In this document: one piece after another, positions 11,991-29,864 of the stretch | Numbering within the stretch: position 1 is the stretch's first letter | How the letters are laid out: every line of letters starts with the position of its first letter | Origin: Schistocephalus solidus | Taxonomy: Eukaryota > Platyhelminthes > Cestoda > Diphyllobothriidea > Diphyllobothriidae | Length of the DNA: 64,000 bases | Assembly: GCA_017591395.1 (NCBI GenBank) | Contig: WEDG01005624.1 | Location: 1-64,000 of the forward strand | Reading direction: 5' to 3' | Position numbers and translations under genes: made by a program | The notes under the pieces: generated by a model | What the model was told of the DNA's origin: nothing | Databases searched by the model: none | What the model saw: only the letters and a program-made list of their open reading frames with translations

Positions 11991-13149
11991 CACTTATTTC
12001 TTTCTATCGGTGCGTTTTTATCTGTATTTTGCTCACTTCTCAGTCCCGTTCTAAGATTGCAACTGCCTAACCGAATTTCCAAAATTTTTCGAAGAAATTT
12101 CAATCTTCTGCCCTTTCCATTTTAAGTTTCATAGTCAGTTACACAAAAATCTCAGGACCTCTTTCGCGTACACCGTAACGGAGAACATTGACGGCATCTC
12201 ACGTGAAAAGCTGATTGCCTTAGTCAAACGCATCTTAAATAATGTATAAGTGGAAGAAGAAACCGTCAATTCTCGTTCAACTGTGCTGAAATATATACTC
12301 GGAATTTAGGCTGTTAGTAACGGTCATACTTTCCATTGCCCTTAATCTTTAAGCAATTGCTGTGGAATATACCTTAAAGGAATATTTTGAAAAGTAATTC
12401 TCCTCATTATGTTTTGTTTACTCGTTTATTTACATGAACAGGCATTCTGTATATTTAAAACTGCAGTTTAATTAGCTAACCCGATTTGTCACGTTTTCGG
12501 GATTTGCCATTTTTCTAAAAGAATAGTATTTATAAACAACGTACTTTTAATTTTTAAACCACAATATGCCTTCTTTTTAAGAACGGTTGCTTCTTTCCTG
12601 CTATAGAGGTTTGGCTGACGCAGTGTGGGCTGATTTCGCATAATGGACCTTTCCCCCTGAAATCCAGGAGATTTCATGAGATATGGCACACACTGTAGAA
12701 TTAAGTGTAGTTTGTAGAGACCATGCACAAAAATAGCATTTCCAATAGCCATTTGGCAATAAAGCACGTCTTCTTCACACTGTATCCCCGAAGCGAGGAT
12801 GTATTTCAGATTTTAAAAAGTGTTTCAATTACAGAATAATTTTGAACCCGACCTGCCTTCGCACTAGAGGTTCGTTTTTGAAAACTACTCGTTGTGTATT
12901 TTCCCCATATGACAAATCATGCATCCGTCAATGCTTTTAAGCCATGGTCACATAGGTCACAGACAATTTCTCGGTTGGCATGGCCTTTATTTCAGTTTAA
13001 ATCAAAATATCCTAGTATAAATTAAAAAAGACGTCATTTAATATCAGATAACTACAAGGAAGGATATGCTTCATTTTGTTTTCTGTGAAATATGTTTAAA
13101 ATTTGAAGGAAGGCCGAGAAGACGTACACTCGATAGTTGGCACCCGAAC

Positions 13150-13364
13150 GTGACTGGCGTATGTTGGGATCATGCCATAAGATAAACATTATTACAATCC
13201 AAGTCACTAGAACATAACCGACAAAGACCAGGGAGACTGGAATGACCATTTCTGGGTTATTATCCGTCCTCAGGCAGCTATGCCCAACCCCAGGTGGTGC
13301 GCCATCCGAGGCTTGAACCCGTAACCCGCTGATCAGATGTCCAACGCTCTAACCATTGAGCCAA

Positions 13365-13366
<2 letters not shown>
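13150..13366 (-). mobile_element. tRNA-Arg-derived ribozyme element, degraded copy
   Basis: Minus strand: TTGGCTCAATGGTTAGAGCG (A box), TTGGACATCTGATCA (anticodon region), GGGTTCAAGCCTC (B box), CACCACCTGGGGTTGGG, then a damaged ribozyme (CTGAGGA at 13273-13267; stem II broken; GAAATGGTCATTCCAGTC kept) and GTCTTTGTCGG. It lies next to a TC microsatellite that begins at its 5' edge. Confidence 0.75.

Positions 13367-13368
<2 letters not shown>

Positions 13369-13441
<73 letters not shown>
13369..13441. repeat. TC microsatellite
   Basis: About 73 bp of pure TC directly at the head end of a tRNA-derived element (13,150-13,366). The poly-Ser/Leu frame across it is an artefact. Confidence 0.97.
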
Positions 13442-13445
<4 letters not shown>

Positions 13446-13984
13446 ATCTCTCAGGTTGGAAGCGAGAGGGCTTCTGAACTCCAGCCCACCGGCTTTTTGC
13501 TAGTTGGTTCATCGAAAGTTGGCATCGGAGCTTGCCACAGGCGCACGCTAAACTTGACAGATATGCACAGAAAGACGCGCCAGACACCAGTGCGGGCTTC
13601 GATTTGAAGAGTAGGGATGGTGGTGGTGGGGGGGGGGGCATGTGTGCCACCAGCTTTTTATTTCGTACCTTTGAGGTCTTACCAGTTGATGTTTGTTTAC
13701 TAAACCGCACACTCGTTCGCTACCGCTGTGGTCCTTGGGTGCTGGTATCAAGCGCAGCGTAACTGTTAAAATGGTACCCCAATTGGCCGTGGTCTCCCGA
13801 CAACCAAAGACAATCCAGGTGCGTACATGCGTCCAGGAGATGGTGAGAAGCAGCTCCCGTCAAGGACACTGAAGGCACTGGGATAGGGATAGAGAGGTTG
13901 AGCTTGACGCCACAGGGACAGTTTCCTCACTATAAACGGTGCGCTAAAAGCCGTGATGAGATAACGCGGACCATGCAATGAGCC

Positions 13985-14310
13985 TCGTGTATGATTGTGT
14001 GGAGGGGCTGACTGGTGGACTGAGTGTCAGGCTGCGATGGCTCCCTCGTGATGTGGCCTATGGGCTCCGAGCCAGGTGTGGCGGCACGCCTAGGGGCAGT
14101 TCCGGCCTCGTCAACCACCCGCCTCCGGTCTTCTTGACTGGCTCATAACATCTGATCCAGGTGAAGAGGGAGGAGCGAGTGCGGTAGATGCATCGCAAGT
14201 CCACTACCAGTATGATGTCCGCGCAAGTCCCCGTTCTTGCGCACACCATGCCGTTGGGCACATGGCGGAAGCCTTCGGAAACGATGGTCTAACTGTCATA
14301 CGGTAGTTAA
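13985..14310 (+). repeat. Family A repeat, diverged
   Basis: GAGTGTCAGGCTGCGATGGC, GGTGTGGCGGCACGCCTAGG, GCCTCCGGTCTTCTTGACTG, GAGTGCGGTAGATGCATCGC; hairpin region decayed. Confidence 0.8.
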
Positions 14311-14809
14311 CAGGTCATTCCGTTAGCAGCTTCTATCTGGAGTAGGTGACCTATCTAATGAAACATGATGAAAATTAATTTGATGGCTTGTCTGCAAGAA
14401 AGCGATTGCATCTTGTATTTAGTCGCATAATCTATTCCAGAAAGTGTCATTTTGCACGCATAAAACGTGCATAAATAACTTTATCAGTTAAATGGTTTAT
14501 AAATTGAGCAGAAATCAACGTTGCCACATCCACAGGTGTTTTTGAGAAGAGAGTAATGCACATTTGTGTGTTTTATCACACGGAAGTTGCCAGACTTATA
14601 TATTGACGTCTTTCGTCGTTGAAATCAGATAAAGCAAGTGGCAAGAAAGTTGGTTATTTTTAGATACTTGGACGTTTTTTTATCTAGGTTAACAAATCAA
14701 AATGTGTTAATCTTTGTTCTTTCACCCCCGAAAACTCTGTAATAACGTCTAATGGCAATCATTTGGTTGAATATCCTGACATTTTGCTGCTTTTCAATTT
14801 GATTTTCAG

Positions 14810-14860
14810 GTTAATGTAGATGGATCCCCAGGAAAAGCTGTGTTAAATTTTAAACACGTG
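14810..14860 (+). CDS. Candidate small internal exon, product unknown
   Basis: 51 nt between a good acceptor (caatttgattttcag) and a consensus donor (GTG/GTGAGT). The only open frame reads VNVDGSPGKAVLNFKHV, phase 0-0, a composition more like protein than the surrounding AT-rich DNA. It lies outside the recognised family D copies. No domain recognised and no partner exon joins it in phase with confidence. Could be chance. Confidence 0.25.
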
Positions 14861-15009
14861 GTGAGTGGCTTTTGTAAGGCACAGTTTCCGCTTATTCGTA
14901 ATTTAAGAGACGAAACGGACAGAAGCCAAACAGTTTTCGCAGTACCTTAGTATGTATACAGCAACTCTGTCGTGCATATGCAACTAAAGAAGGAGACCTA
15001 AACATAAAC

Positions 15010-15580
15010 AAATATGGCTAAAAAAACTCCAATATTCAATGAAAAATGTGTTCTTCACTTTGTAACAGAAAATTTACTACTAATTTTCGGGGAATTCAAA
15101 AACCTGGTCAAATTTCCCCATTTTTACTTAGTCTCTACCTTAGAAAAAGTTACGAACGTAGAAATTGGCCAGTGAAATATAAAAATGAAGCACTTTTTAA
15201 GGACTCAACGTATTTGAGAAAGTTTCTTTAATTAATTTTGTGCATAATACTTAACGATTTTTGTTGTTGACGTTTATTTTTACAGAAACGAGTTTTCGTA
15301 TTTGGGCGAGTCTAAAATATGACGTGAACGGCCATGTGCATTAGAAAGAATGTCCGAAAACACACGACTTCGGTTAATGCTTTGAACGTTTCGATAAACA
15401 CATAAAACAGAATCTACTTTTGTGGGCAGGCTGGAACGCATCGTAATCCAGCACCCGTACTAATTATAAATAAAATTACCGAAAGGAAATTTCTCTGAGG
15501 ATACAGAAAATGGTAGGTTGAAGATCTTACCTGATACTACTATTTAAATTTATTAGTCATTGACCGACGTCTTAAAATGT
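15010..15580 (-). repeat. Family D repeat, right copy of diverged inverted pair
   Basis: Mirror of 11,395-11,990. Further family-D-like text in direct orientation occurs at 15,590-15,910 and 17,240-17,420 relative to 12,205-12,470, so the 11.3-17.9 kb block is built largely from decayed copies of one AT-rich element. Confidence 0.72.
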
Positions 15581-16048
15581 GACCTTATGAATAATCTTAT
15601 TCCTGTGACGTCTCTGTCGATAAAATTAAGCAAAATCTATTTGCTTTAGTCGAACACATTTCAAAAAATGTAGAATCAATTAAAAGATAATCCATTTGAG
15701 TGAAACCTTGTTGGAAACTATGATTGAAATGAAGGTTGCTTGGTAACGGCTGCCCTTGATAGTACATTTATTCTTGAAGTTTATTTTAGTGTAAACTGCA
15801 ATAAAGAACTGTTTTCAAACTTTTAATGACTTATTTACTCTTATATTTTGCATGCAGAGGCTTTTTGTACACGTAAACCTTAAGTTTACTCAGTTTTAGC
15901 GATTATTCCTCCTTTTCGGAGTTAACTAGTTTTTTTTTTAAAATTTCGTTATTTTAAAGCAACGTAACACTGGTGTCGGTTTGTGAGCGATTAGCAATCT
16001 TTCTTTACTTTCGGCATTTTGCATTATTTACGTCTTTTGCCTTCTAAG

Positions 16049-16134
16049 CGTGTACCACTCTATACCATTTGAAAACTGGAGTGAATATCACAGCATTAGA
16101 TGAAGCAATACTACAGGATGCTGGACTCGAAAAG
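16049..16134 (+). CDS. Candidate internal exon, product unknown
   Basis: 86 nt after a pyrimidine-rich acceptor (tcttttgccttctaag) ending AAG/GTTTGT. Entering in phase 1 it reads CTTLYHLKTGVNITALDEAI then LQDAGLEK, a helix-like, protein-like string. Its phase does not follow directly from the 14.8-kb candidate, so at least one more exon would be needed. No homologue recognised; the donor is weak. Confidence 0.2.
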
Positions 16135-16407
16135 GTTTGTGCGATTTACCTGCGAACAATCGAGTGTAGTAAAAGGTAAAGACAAGCCATAACGACGAAC
16201 AGTCGATGCCTTCCTTAGCAGTAATAAAAGCTGAAATAAATTAGTATGTGGATAAAATGGTAAAACTATGAAAAAATGACATTGTCAAACATTACTCATT
16301 GTGGCAAACGTTTGTATTTCAGGTGAAGGCATGTGTAGGCTGTTCGATAGTCTGAATTGTTTCTTTATTGGCCCGCACCACTGTTTCCTGTTTTGTCGCC
16401 GTTTTTA

Positions 16408-16455
16408 GCTCTGGCGATGAACTCCTGTACGAGGTCGAACACTCAGATGACTAAG
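16408..16455 (+). ncRNA. Degraded Penelope-like hammerhead motif
   Basis: CTGGCGATGAACTCCTGTAC, then GAGGTCGAACACTCAGATGA: same layout as the 8.54-kb motif (ACTCCTG...GAG, then CGAA and CTCAG). Core bases are altered, so it is a relic. No TATA-like box is obvious just upstream. Confidence 0.35.
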
Positions 16456-18182
16456 GAAACAATGCCGATGATCGAATAACCTTCCTTTTACCTACTAACA
16501 CCAGCACACGTTGCAATAATCTAGGGTCAAATTGAGGATCTGTTGGTAATGGGCTAGTGCATGGAGCACTGGAGTGAACGAACATCTCAGAAAGTTACAG
16601 GTGACCTCATAACGGAAATCCATAGGATCATTTTAGGGTACCTTCAACGATGTGCATAGGACATAATGACCAAAAAATATCCTTTTCGTTTGTGGAATGG
16701 ATTGCAATGTAATTTCTGAATAAAAGATTTTACACATTCCCACAAAAACCCCTTTTACTTTAGATGCAGGAAATTTTGAATACCCATCCTATACCATATT
16801 TATGCATCAGTGCGTGTTTTTCTACTCGAGACCATTAAGGTATTTAGGATTATTTACCAAAATAATCATCGGCCACTTGAAAATTGTTTTTTTTATTCTG
16901 AACGAGTCCGTTATTTTCCGGACAGCAGACGTTTTTTCTTTAGTTAAAATCCGAATCTATAAACATTGGGGCTTTAATGTCCAGACATGTAGTAATGCCT
17001 ACAGGCAATCTCATCTTTAAGCGTGTCTAGGCGAATGCTTTCAAAATCTGGATTATTTTGAGAACTATGAAGGACAAACACTGCAGAACTGCTACCTATT
17101 TAAACAGTCGATTGAGCAGGGTTAAAAACGTTAAGTATTTACGGATATTTCAGGGACATCCCGAAACATGACAGACTTAATTATCGCCATAACCGATACA
17201 ATAAGGTTGCAACGAAAAGTCTCTTGAGACACAGACAGTCATATGCTTACTATCGCATCTGCTAATTTTACTTCAATTTATTAATCACTGATCTTCCACT
17301 AGTGAAATTAAGCGAAAGCCCCTTTGTTTGAATCTCCCAGAATTCTAACAATGCTTGAATTCAAAAAATAGATTGATTTTCGTGGAAACATTTTTGAAAC
17401 TTAATTAAATAGTAAATAATTGACAAAATTCCGCACTTTATATTACACTAACTCATCAAGAATATTAAAATACAAATTTAATAAAAAATCGTTTTGACAC
17501 TAAGATATTTGGCCATTTACCTTTTAGTGAGCATTAGTGTGGACAATTTTCTGTACTTCTAAAAGATGAGCTCAATCGTCGAACACGATTTTTCATGCTT
17601 TTGTCATTGCCGCATTTCTTAAGAGAAGTGTTCTTTCTGTTAACCAAAATTCGGAAGCTTGTTTTATATTAAAACGGATAACTTAGGCAACGTTGTAGTA
17701 TTGATTAGCAATCAGCATAATCTCAAGATTTTAAGTCACTGTTCTGACGATTGATTACGTAGGGTAGTAATATTGAATATTCTGTACCATTATCTGAAAA
17801 AAATTAAGTCAAGGCAGGACACCGGTAGCCTTATAAAACTGCACTCGGTAAAAAATGACTATTCACGAAGTATGCCTTGTTGGCATTATAAATTAAAATA
17901 TTTTTTGTTAAAAATGCGCATTTATATTATTTTCTGCGCCTGCTTATGAGCAGATTACGTCTTAGGGCTGCGAAAATTCCCATTGAAAAATTCAAAAGAA
18001 AATTTGGTGAGCATAAGTTAGCTTTCGATAAATTCTCGTCAGGCCTTTACATTTATATCACTCTGTCACTAAGTTAAATATGCGGGTAAGTAGAACAAAT
18101 TGCACGATTGCCAGGGTGGGGGAGGAAGGTGAAGAAACAAAATCCCAGTCGCACCCTGACGACCGCACCATTTGTCTACTAA

Positions 18183-21502
<3,320 letters not shown>

Positions 21503-22189
21503 GAATGAATGTGAGAGATGTTATCTTGCACAAAGACGTGGCACACAGACTTTTAATTCCCTCGACAGCTCCCCTCCTCCATTCCTCAAATGCTTGTACA
21601 AAGCTCCTTCTTTTTTGCAACATTGCTGTCCGTGACTTACGCATCACACTCTGGGATTTGCAACGTGTGCGATTTGCTGGAACATCGTTGAAGTATTATA
21701 TAAGCCCATATCCACGTGAAAGTCCCCGGGGATATGGCCTACTGTGTGATACATTAAAGACTAGACGACTGAAATCGTTGTTGCGGGACTAGATGTTAGC
21801 GTTTGTTAACATTGACTTATGCGCAGTAGGGCCATGAAACTCGAAAACAGCTTAAATGCCAGGAGCAGTCTTGTGTAGTTTTTCGTATTTAAGGCCCAAA
21901 CTGTACAAGAAAATATGCAGGTCAGAGTGCACAAATGCTCGGATTTGGTATAAACGAGCAGAAGCTGGCTCTGCGGCGGAGGACGAACTATCAAAGGTGA
22001 CTACCAACACATTAAAAACCGCTCACAAATTCAAAATCGCGGTCACAAAAGGCACGCATGGATCTTTGATATGAGCGTTGACATTCTGTGTATTAGTCAG
22101 GTGCAAACAAAATATCCATAGGTTTCGGCATTTGTTAGTTGAGTAGTATCTGATAATTTTTTCCATTGATACTGTTATATCATTCGTTG

Positions 22190-22398
22190 ATGAACGCTCA
22201 CCGATCGTTGAGGGAACTCACTTGTCCCGTTATGCCTTGCAGCTCATTTTCCAACCCACCAGCATCTGCATAACAGCTAGTACTGGTACTGGAGGCAGAG
22301 TAACAATGCCAACAACGACAAGGGAGACTGGAATGATCATTTCTGGCTCAGTAGCCGTCATCAGCCAGTCACACCAACCCCAGATGGTGCCTGACCCA
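22190..22398 (-). mobile_element. tRNA-Arg-derived ribozyme element, minus copy
   Basis: Reading on the minus strand: CACCATCTGGGGTTGG, hammerhead (22370-22326), a TTGTCGTTGTTGGCATTG segment, then the GCTGGTGGG...GCAAGGC...CGATCGGTGAGCG block. The tRNA-like head is lost where it meets the plus copy. Together the two copies form a small palindrome in the spacer of the large inverted repeat. Confidence 0.7.
22326..22370 (-). ncRNA. Hammerhead ribozyme motif in tRNA-derived element (copy 2, inverted)
   Basis: On the minus strand: stem I GACTGG (22370-22365) with a perfect partner CCAGTC (22331-22326), CTGATGA (22364-22358), stem II GGCT/AGCC with ACTG loop, GAAA (22343-22340), short stem III ATG/CAT and predicted cleavage between 22332 and 22331. 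This is the best-paired copy. Its stem II loop and stem III loop differ from copy 1 while both helices are kept, which supports a real fold. Confidence 0.72.
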
Positions 22399-22645
22399 AT
22401 GGTTAGATCTTTGCACTTTTGATCAACAGGTCGTGCGTTCAAACCTCGGGTGGTGCACCACCTGGGGTTGGGTATGACTGGCTGATGACGGCTAATAAGC
22501 CAGAAATGGCCATTTCAGTCTCCCTTGTTTTTGACAGCAATATGCATCAGCCTCTTCTACCACTAGCCACTGTTTGGCTGCTGGTGGGGCTCTATAGGCA
22601 GCCGCAAGGCAGATGGGAACGAGTGAGTGCCGTTAGCGATCGATG
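22386..22645 (+). mobile_element. tRNA-Arg-derived ribozyme element (SmAlpha/retrozyme-like), plus copy
   Basis: Order: degenerate tRNA-like A box (caatggttagatc), anticodon-region remnant (ttttgatcaac), B box (cgttcaaacctc), CACCACCTGGGGTTGGG, hammerhead, then the block GGCTGCTGGTGGGGCTC...GCCGCAAGGC...GCGATCGATGAGC. It abuts an inverted copy at its left end. Internal Pol III promoter boxes would let it be transcribed. No coding capacity. Confidence 0.75.
22476..22520 (+). ncRNA. Hammerhead ribozyme motif in tRNA-derived element (copy 1)
   Basis: Manual fold: stem I GACTGG (22476-22481) pairs with TCAGTC (22515-22520), six pairs with one G-U. Then comes the invariant CTGATGA (22482-22488), stem II GGCT/AGCC with an AATA loop and a C-A closing pair, GAAA (22503-22506), a very short stem III (ATG/CAT) and predicted cleavage after T22514. 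All hammerhead core positions are present; the C-A pair at 10.1/11.1 is the one doubtful point. Small stem III type I hammerheads are known in flatworm SmAlpha elements and metazoan retrozymes. Confidence 0.72.
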
Positions 22646-23228
22646 AGCTCATCTCTCGAGCATGCAAACCTGGCCTAATTTAATGGGGTAATTTTTGGGT
22701 GGGTTGCAAGGCGAACCTTTATGCTCCGATTAGTGGTTACTTGAAAACAATAAGTAACGCTGTTTTATTAAAGTCTAAAGTATTAGAGAATTGTCGTCGT
22801 TCTATTTTTACGATTCTATCCGGCTAACAATACGTCTGCAAATCGCCTATACTTTCAATCTTCCAAATTTAAATTCCAATTAAGAGATGGTAAGTAGAGG
22901 GTCTATTAAACTGCCCAGGAAACCTGTTGGTCAGGAAAGATATTTTTCCTAATCTTTCCATCACCATGTTTACTAACAAAAATTATAACAAACCCGAAGC
23001 AAGTCAAGTTGTTTTTATGAATTGGGAAACAATGGCAGTTTTTAGACGTAGGTTGATGTTGCAAATTCATTTAATCTGCAAGTTTATGAGGAATGAACTC
23101 GTAATTAGCACATTCTAATGTTTTATTAAGGACAATCTTTGACTAATTTAATATTCTTAGCTTGATTATGTAAAGAAGTCCACTTTTAAGCCTGCACACC
23201 TTACCCAGGTGAGGATATATCAAAGTGA

Positions 23229-26279
<3,051 letters not shown>

Positions 26280-26280
26280 T

Positions 26281-26600
26281 ATGCGAGTGAAGATACGATA
26301 AAGGCTACATTTGAAGTAATCCATTGCCAATCAACCCTACTCCTGAAAATGGCAGAGTTATCAAAATTACCTTGCAACCTTGAAATTAACGACTGCTAAA
26401 GCGCTTTGATTTCCTCGAGGTAGTAGTAGTGAAAATGCGTTTCTGTGGTGGTTTGTCAAAGGAGGACGCGGCGTTCACCAGGAGGTGTTTATTACGCATC
26501 TGACGTTTCGGGTAGTTGTGGCATTTGCTCATCGTCAGGGACCGAGAAGTCATGCTCTTCGCTCTCATTATATGCAACTTTTTTGCCTTATGCCTGGTTG
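26281..26600 (+). repeat. Second copy of an arm segment, flush against the palindrome edge
   Basis: Starts TATGCGAGTGAAGATACG immediately after the right arm ends and runs collinear with 24,411-24,735 for about 320 bp (GCAGAGTTATCAAAATTACC, GGAGGACGCGG.GTTCACCAG, GACCGAGAAGTCATGC). It carries a better preserved hammerhead-type segment on the minus strand: CTGACGATGAGC, then CCCGAAACGTCAG. Confidence 0.85.
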
Positions 26601-27002
26601 ACTGTCCATCTGGCTGAGTCACACCCCATCTCACTGTAGCTTGTGTACCCGCCACCGGTAGAGCGGCCTTGCGTTTATGTCGGCTGGTCTCTCAACAAGT
26701 GATGCAGCCAAAACAAACTATTCCTAGGCGAGAGAAGTCGACCATTTTCTTCCGGCTTTAGTGCAATTCTGGGATGTGCAATTATTGTGCAGTAATTTGC
26801 CTGCTCCCCTATCTGGTTTTACGAACCCTCTCGACAGGAGACCACCAGGGCATTTAACAATCAGGGCTGACAAATATCTCTGCGGCCAACGATAACGGGG
26901 TGTAACAGGCCGTATTGGGAGACCAACCGACGCAAACGCACAGCCAGTCAAAGGAGGCTGAGTGAGATGCGTGCCCGACTCAGCCAGACAGACAGTTCAA
27001 CA

Positions 27003-27140
27003 GGCACAAGGCAAAGAGTGGCATATAATGAGAGCCGTGAGCATGACGCTCCGGTCTCCGAAGATGCATAGATGAGACAACTACCCAAAACGTCAGCCAC
27101 CTAATCAGTATCTTCCGATGAACGCCTCTTGTTCCTTCGA
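27003..27140 (+). repeat. Inverted relic of the same hammerhead-type segment
   Basis: Reads GAGTGGCATATAATGAGAGC, GAGCATGACGCTCCGGTCTC, CCAAAACGTCAGCCACC, CGATGAACGCC, i.e. the reverse orientation of 26,445-26,600 about 400 bp away. Diverged; core bases of the ribozyme are lost (CCGAAGATG, CAAAACGTC). Confidence 0.6.
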
Positions 27141-27149
27141 CATTTACTT

Positions 27150-27320
27150 GTTAATAGTTAGGAAGTAAGTAGTCGACGTCGTGATGGACGATTTCCACCT
27201 TGTGCTGGACAGCCAGATGGGCACAGGAATGTTAACGTGCGTCAGAATTAGCTTATAGTGATAGTAGCCTTGCGTTGCATCTATCGCGCACTCTGTTCCC
27301 GCAACCACATAGGCCCAGTA
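27150..27320 (-). repeat. Family A fragment
   Basis: GTGATAGTAGCCTTGCGTTG, CATCTATCGCGCACTCTGTT and neighbouring decayed hairpin region GTCGTGATGGACGATTTCCA. Strongly diverged. Confidence 0.55.
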
Positions 27321-27329
27321 GCATAATAG

Positions 27330-29860
27330 AGTGTAGAAGGCCAGCAGTGGATACCGGTGCGGTGACAACCAAAACTATCGAGCTCGTCTACACGTACCAC
27401 ACACGACTGGTCCAGACACCAGTCCACTTTCCCGGCCAGTCAGCTATCTGATGCGGAGATGGGGTGCCAGTGTCCGACAGCCCGACTACGCGTGACTCGC
27501 ACGACGTGTTCCCTACTCAGCACACCGGGTTTTTCAAAAGTTGCTGGGCTGCAATCAAGTGCTGCAAAGGCCATAGTGAGAAGGAACTGAAGAACAAGCT
27601 TCCCAATTACGCACGCGAGGTACCTTATGTCACGCATTTACGACACGACTACACGAATAAGTGAACTCTGTTTCGGTGGGAGTTGGTGTGTGGCAAGCAG
27701 CTGTCTACGAGTTAATGAATAGTCACCCTGGAAACGGCACATAACGCTATTCCCGATGCGCCGCTATTTAAAGGCATTGGAGATTACTTTTGAGCCAAAT
27801 GCAGAAATCCTTTAACCTATGAATATTCTTCATTCACCTCCTGATGGAACTCCTGGGGTCTACTGACCGTGGCTACTATTATCTGCCTATCCAGCTTGTT
27901 GTAAGCTTATCGTAGAAATCAGACAGCTTGGCATGGTGGATGACGTGAGTACAATATCAATAGCTTGATAGGACGGCCCCTGCTAACACAGCTCGCCAGA
28001 TCGACCAATCACGGCTGACCACATATCAGTCAGTCACTTAACACATTTCTCGGCGCCAGTGCAAACAGCCTTCCACAGGGATTAAGCTAATAGGCAAACC
28101 CACGCGAATGGGCTCCATCTGCGCACTTAAATAGCCCACCATAATGTTCTTTGTCTGGTTATGTTTTCTGTCTTTTATTTGAATGAGAATAGCAACAACG
28201 AATCGTCTAACAACATCAGCATGAGATTCATTGTTCACGAAATCCACCGTTCAGTTCTATGAGAATCGGGGATGATTATTCTCAGCTACAGAGACCTCTT
28301 GCTATTGGCTACATTCCTTTTGCTTCATTGCAAGTGCACAGAACTTGCGAGACGTAATGACCGACCGGAAAATCTGCCTTTTTAACGCTAATTGTGTGTT
28401 TTTCTTTCGTCATAAACCCGTAAAAAATGCCTAACTGGGATGGCCACAATGGGTTGTTTGTTTACGCGGTGCGTGACTCCTTGATGAATAGAAATTAAAG
28501 CTAATTTTCTGCAGCGTCTGTGGCAGCTTATACAGCGGCCATAACCTCTTCTTATAAAAACTTGAGGAAGTTCCGTAGACCTAACGGAAAAAACGTAAAT
28601 AGGCACGTGCCTTTTATTGTAAGCCTCTAGTCAGACACCCACAAATTTTTTCCTGCACAAACACACACACATACGACTCAGCCCTTGTAAGCTTTGCGAT
28701 GTAAGAGCCAGTACTTCCATTTACGAGCTTTTGTGGTGCTTTTCGATTTAATGCACTAACATGCACTTAACGCGCCTGTGGATCACGCAGGCCATGCACA
28801 CTTAAAGTGTCTCCCAGCCATCAGGCTAATATCCCCTCCCGAAGCTCAATCTGGCCACTTTGAATATAAGTTCAGTACGTGTGACGAAGAGTTCAGCAAC
28901 ACCTGTCCTTACATGACACCAATCAGACACCGTCTCATCGACAACAATAAAAGTCATATAGTCAGCTGAACATCGTGCCATGGTGGTGAATGGCCCAATT
29001 GAAATTCGGCAAATGACTATTAACTTCAAAACACGAGGTGGAAGAGAAGGAGAAGGATAAATTAGTAAGCATTCTCCTTATTTGAATCATTTGTAACGAT
29101 TCAACCGTCACCAGTAAGTTAGAAAAAAAACAGGAGCTTGGGAAGGGGGGGGAGTGGGCGAGTCGTACGTAAGAAGAAAAAATGTGGCAGCCTCAAGCAC
29201 CACACATAAATTGGCGCTGGACGTAGTCAAAACAGCAACGGAGGTGACATAAAATTCGCATACGTGCGAGAGATAAATGCCTATCAGGGGGGTGAAGAGA
29301 GCGAGTTGGGGTCTGAACTGCGGCGCTCGCGAGAGTATTCACAGGTAAATTAAGCAGCCTCTGTCTACCGGTCCCCTGTGTAAATTTGAACATAATCCAT
29401 GGGGTCACTGAAATTATCCTCACCAGGTGGGCTGTAGGGGCGGGCAGGGGGTACGGAAGATCGGGAGCCGTAAAAAATTCCCTGTCGCTCCTCTGTACAC
29501 GTGGTAGAGATAAACTTTGTCTCTTGTCGAAGTCAGACAGTGTTGAGATGAGTCGTGTACCGGGTGGCTGTAGTGGATGTGCAATGGTGACGAGAGAGCG
29601 ATGAAAAAATAGGCGGTTTGTGACTGTGTGCGTGGGTGGGGGCGGAGGCGCTAACTGTAACGGGATGGGACATTCATGTGCGCGCGTTCTCGCCGGGATG
29701 TTTTGCACCTGGCACCGATGGCTGGAGGTAGTCTTGACCCAGCATCAGGTCAGTGCTTTCAGCATAGTATCGAGGATTTGTCACACTGTCAAAGGCGGGC
29801 AAGACCGTGGCAACAGGCCGAGCGCCGTCACCTACAAAGTTAAATATATAACTTTAATTC
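27330..29860. other. No recognisable feature downstream of the receptor gene
   Basis: Searched by eye on the minus strand for a terminal EGFR-like exon in phase 1; none convincing. The 171-aa minus frame at 29,193-29,708 is Pro/His/Arg-rich, lacks a domain and is antisense to a G-rich patch; not called. Confidence 0.5.
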
Positions 29861-29864
29861 CTTT

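Larger units (their letters stand above)
21503..23228. other. Spacer of the giant inverted repeat
   Basis: 1.73 kb of single-copy-looking sequence between the arms. The only recognised content is the head-to-head pair of ribozyme-bearing elements at 22,190-22,645. The frames at 21,505-21,792 and 21,856-22,074 show no known domain or codon-like pattern; I call no gene. Confidence 0.7.

Noticed and set aside
17154..17205. 52-nt candidate exon after tacggatatttcag
   Set aside because: Weak donor, two competing open frames, and phase incompatible with the 16.05-kb candidate.
29193..29708. 171-aa minus frame rich in Pro, His and Arg
   Set aside because: No domain, no splice link to the receptor tail, composition explained by a G-rich plus strand.
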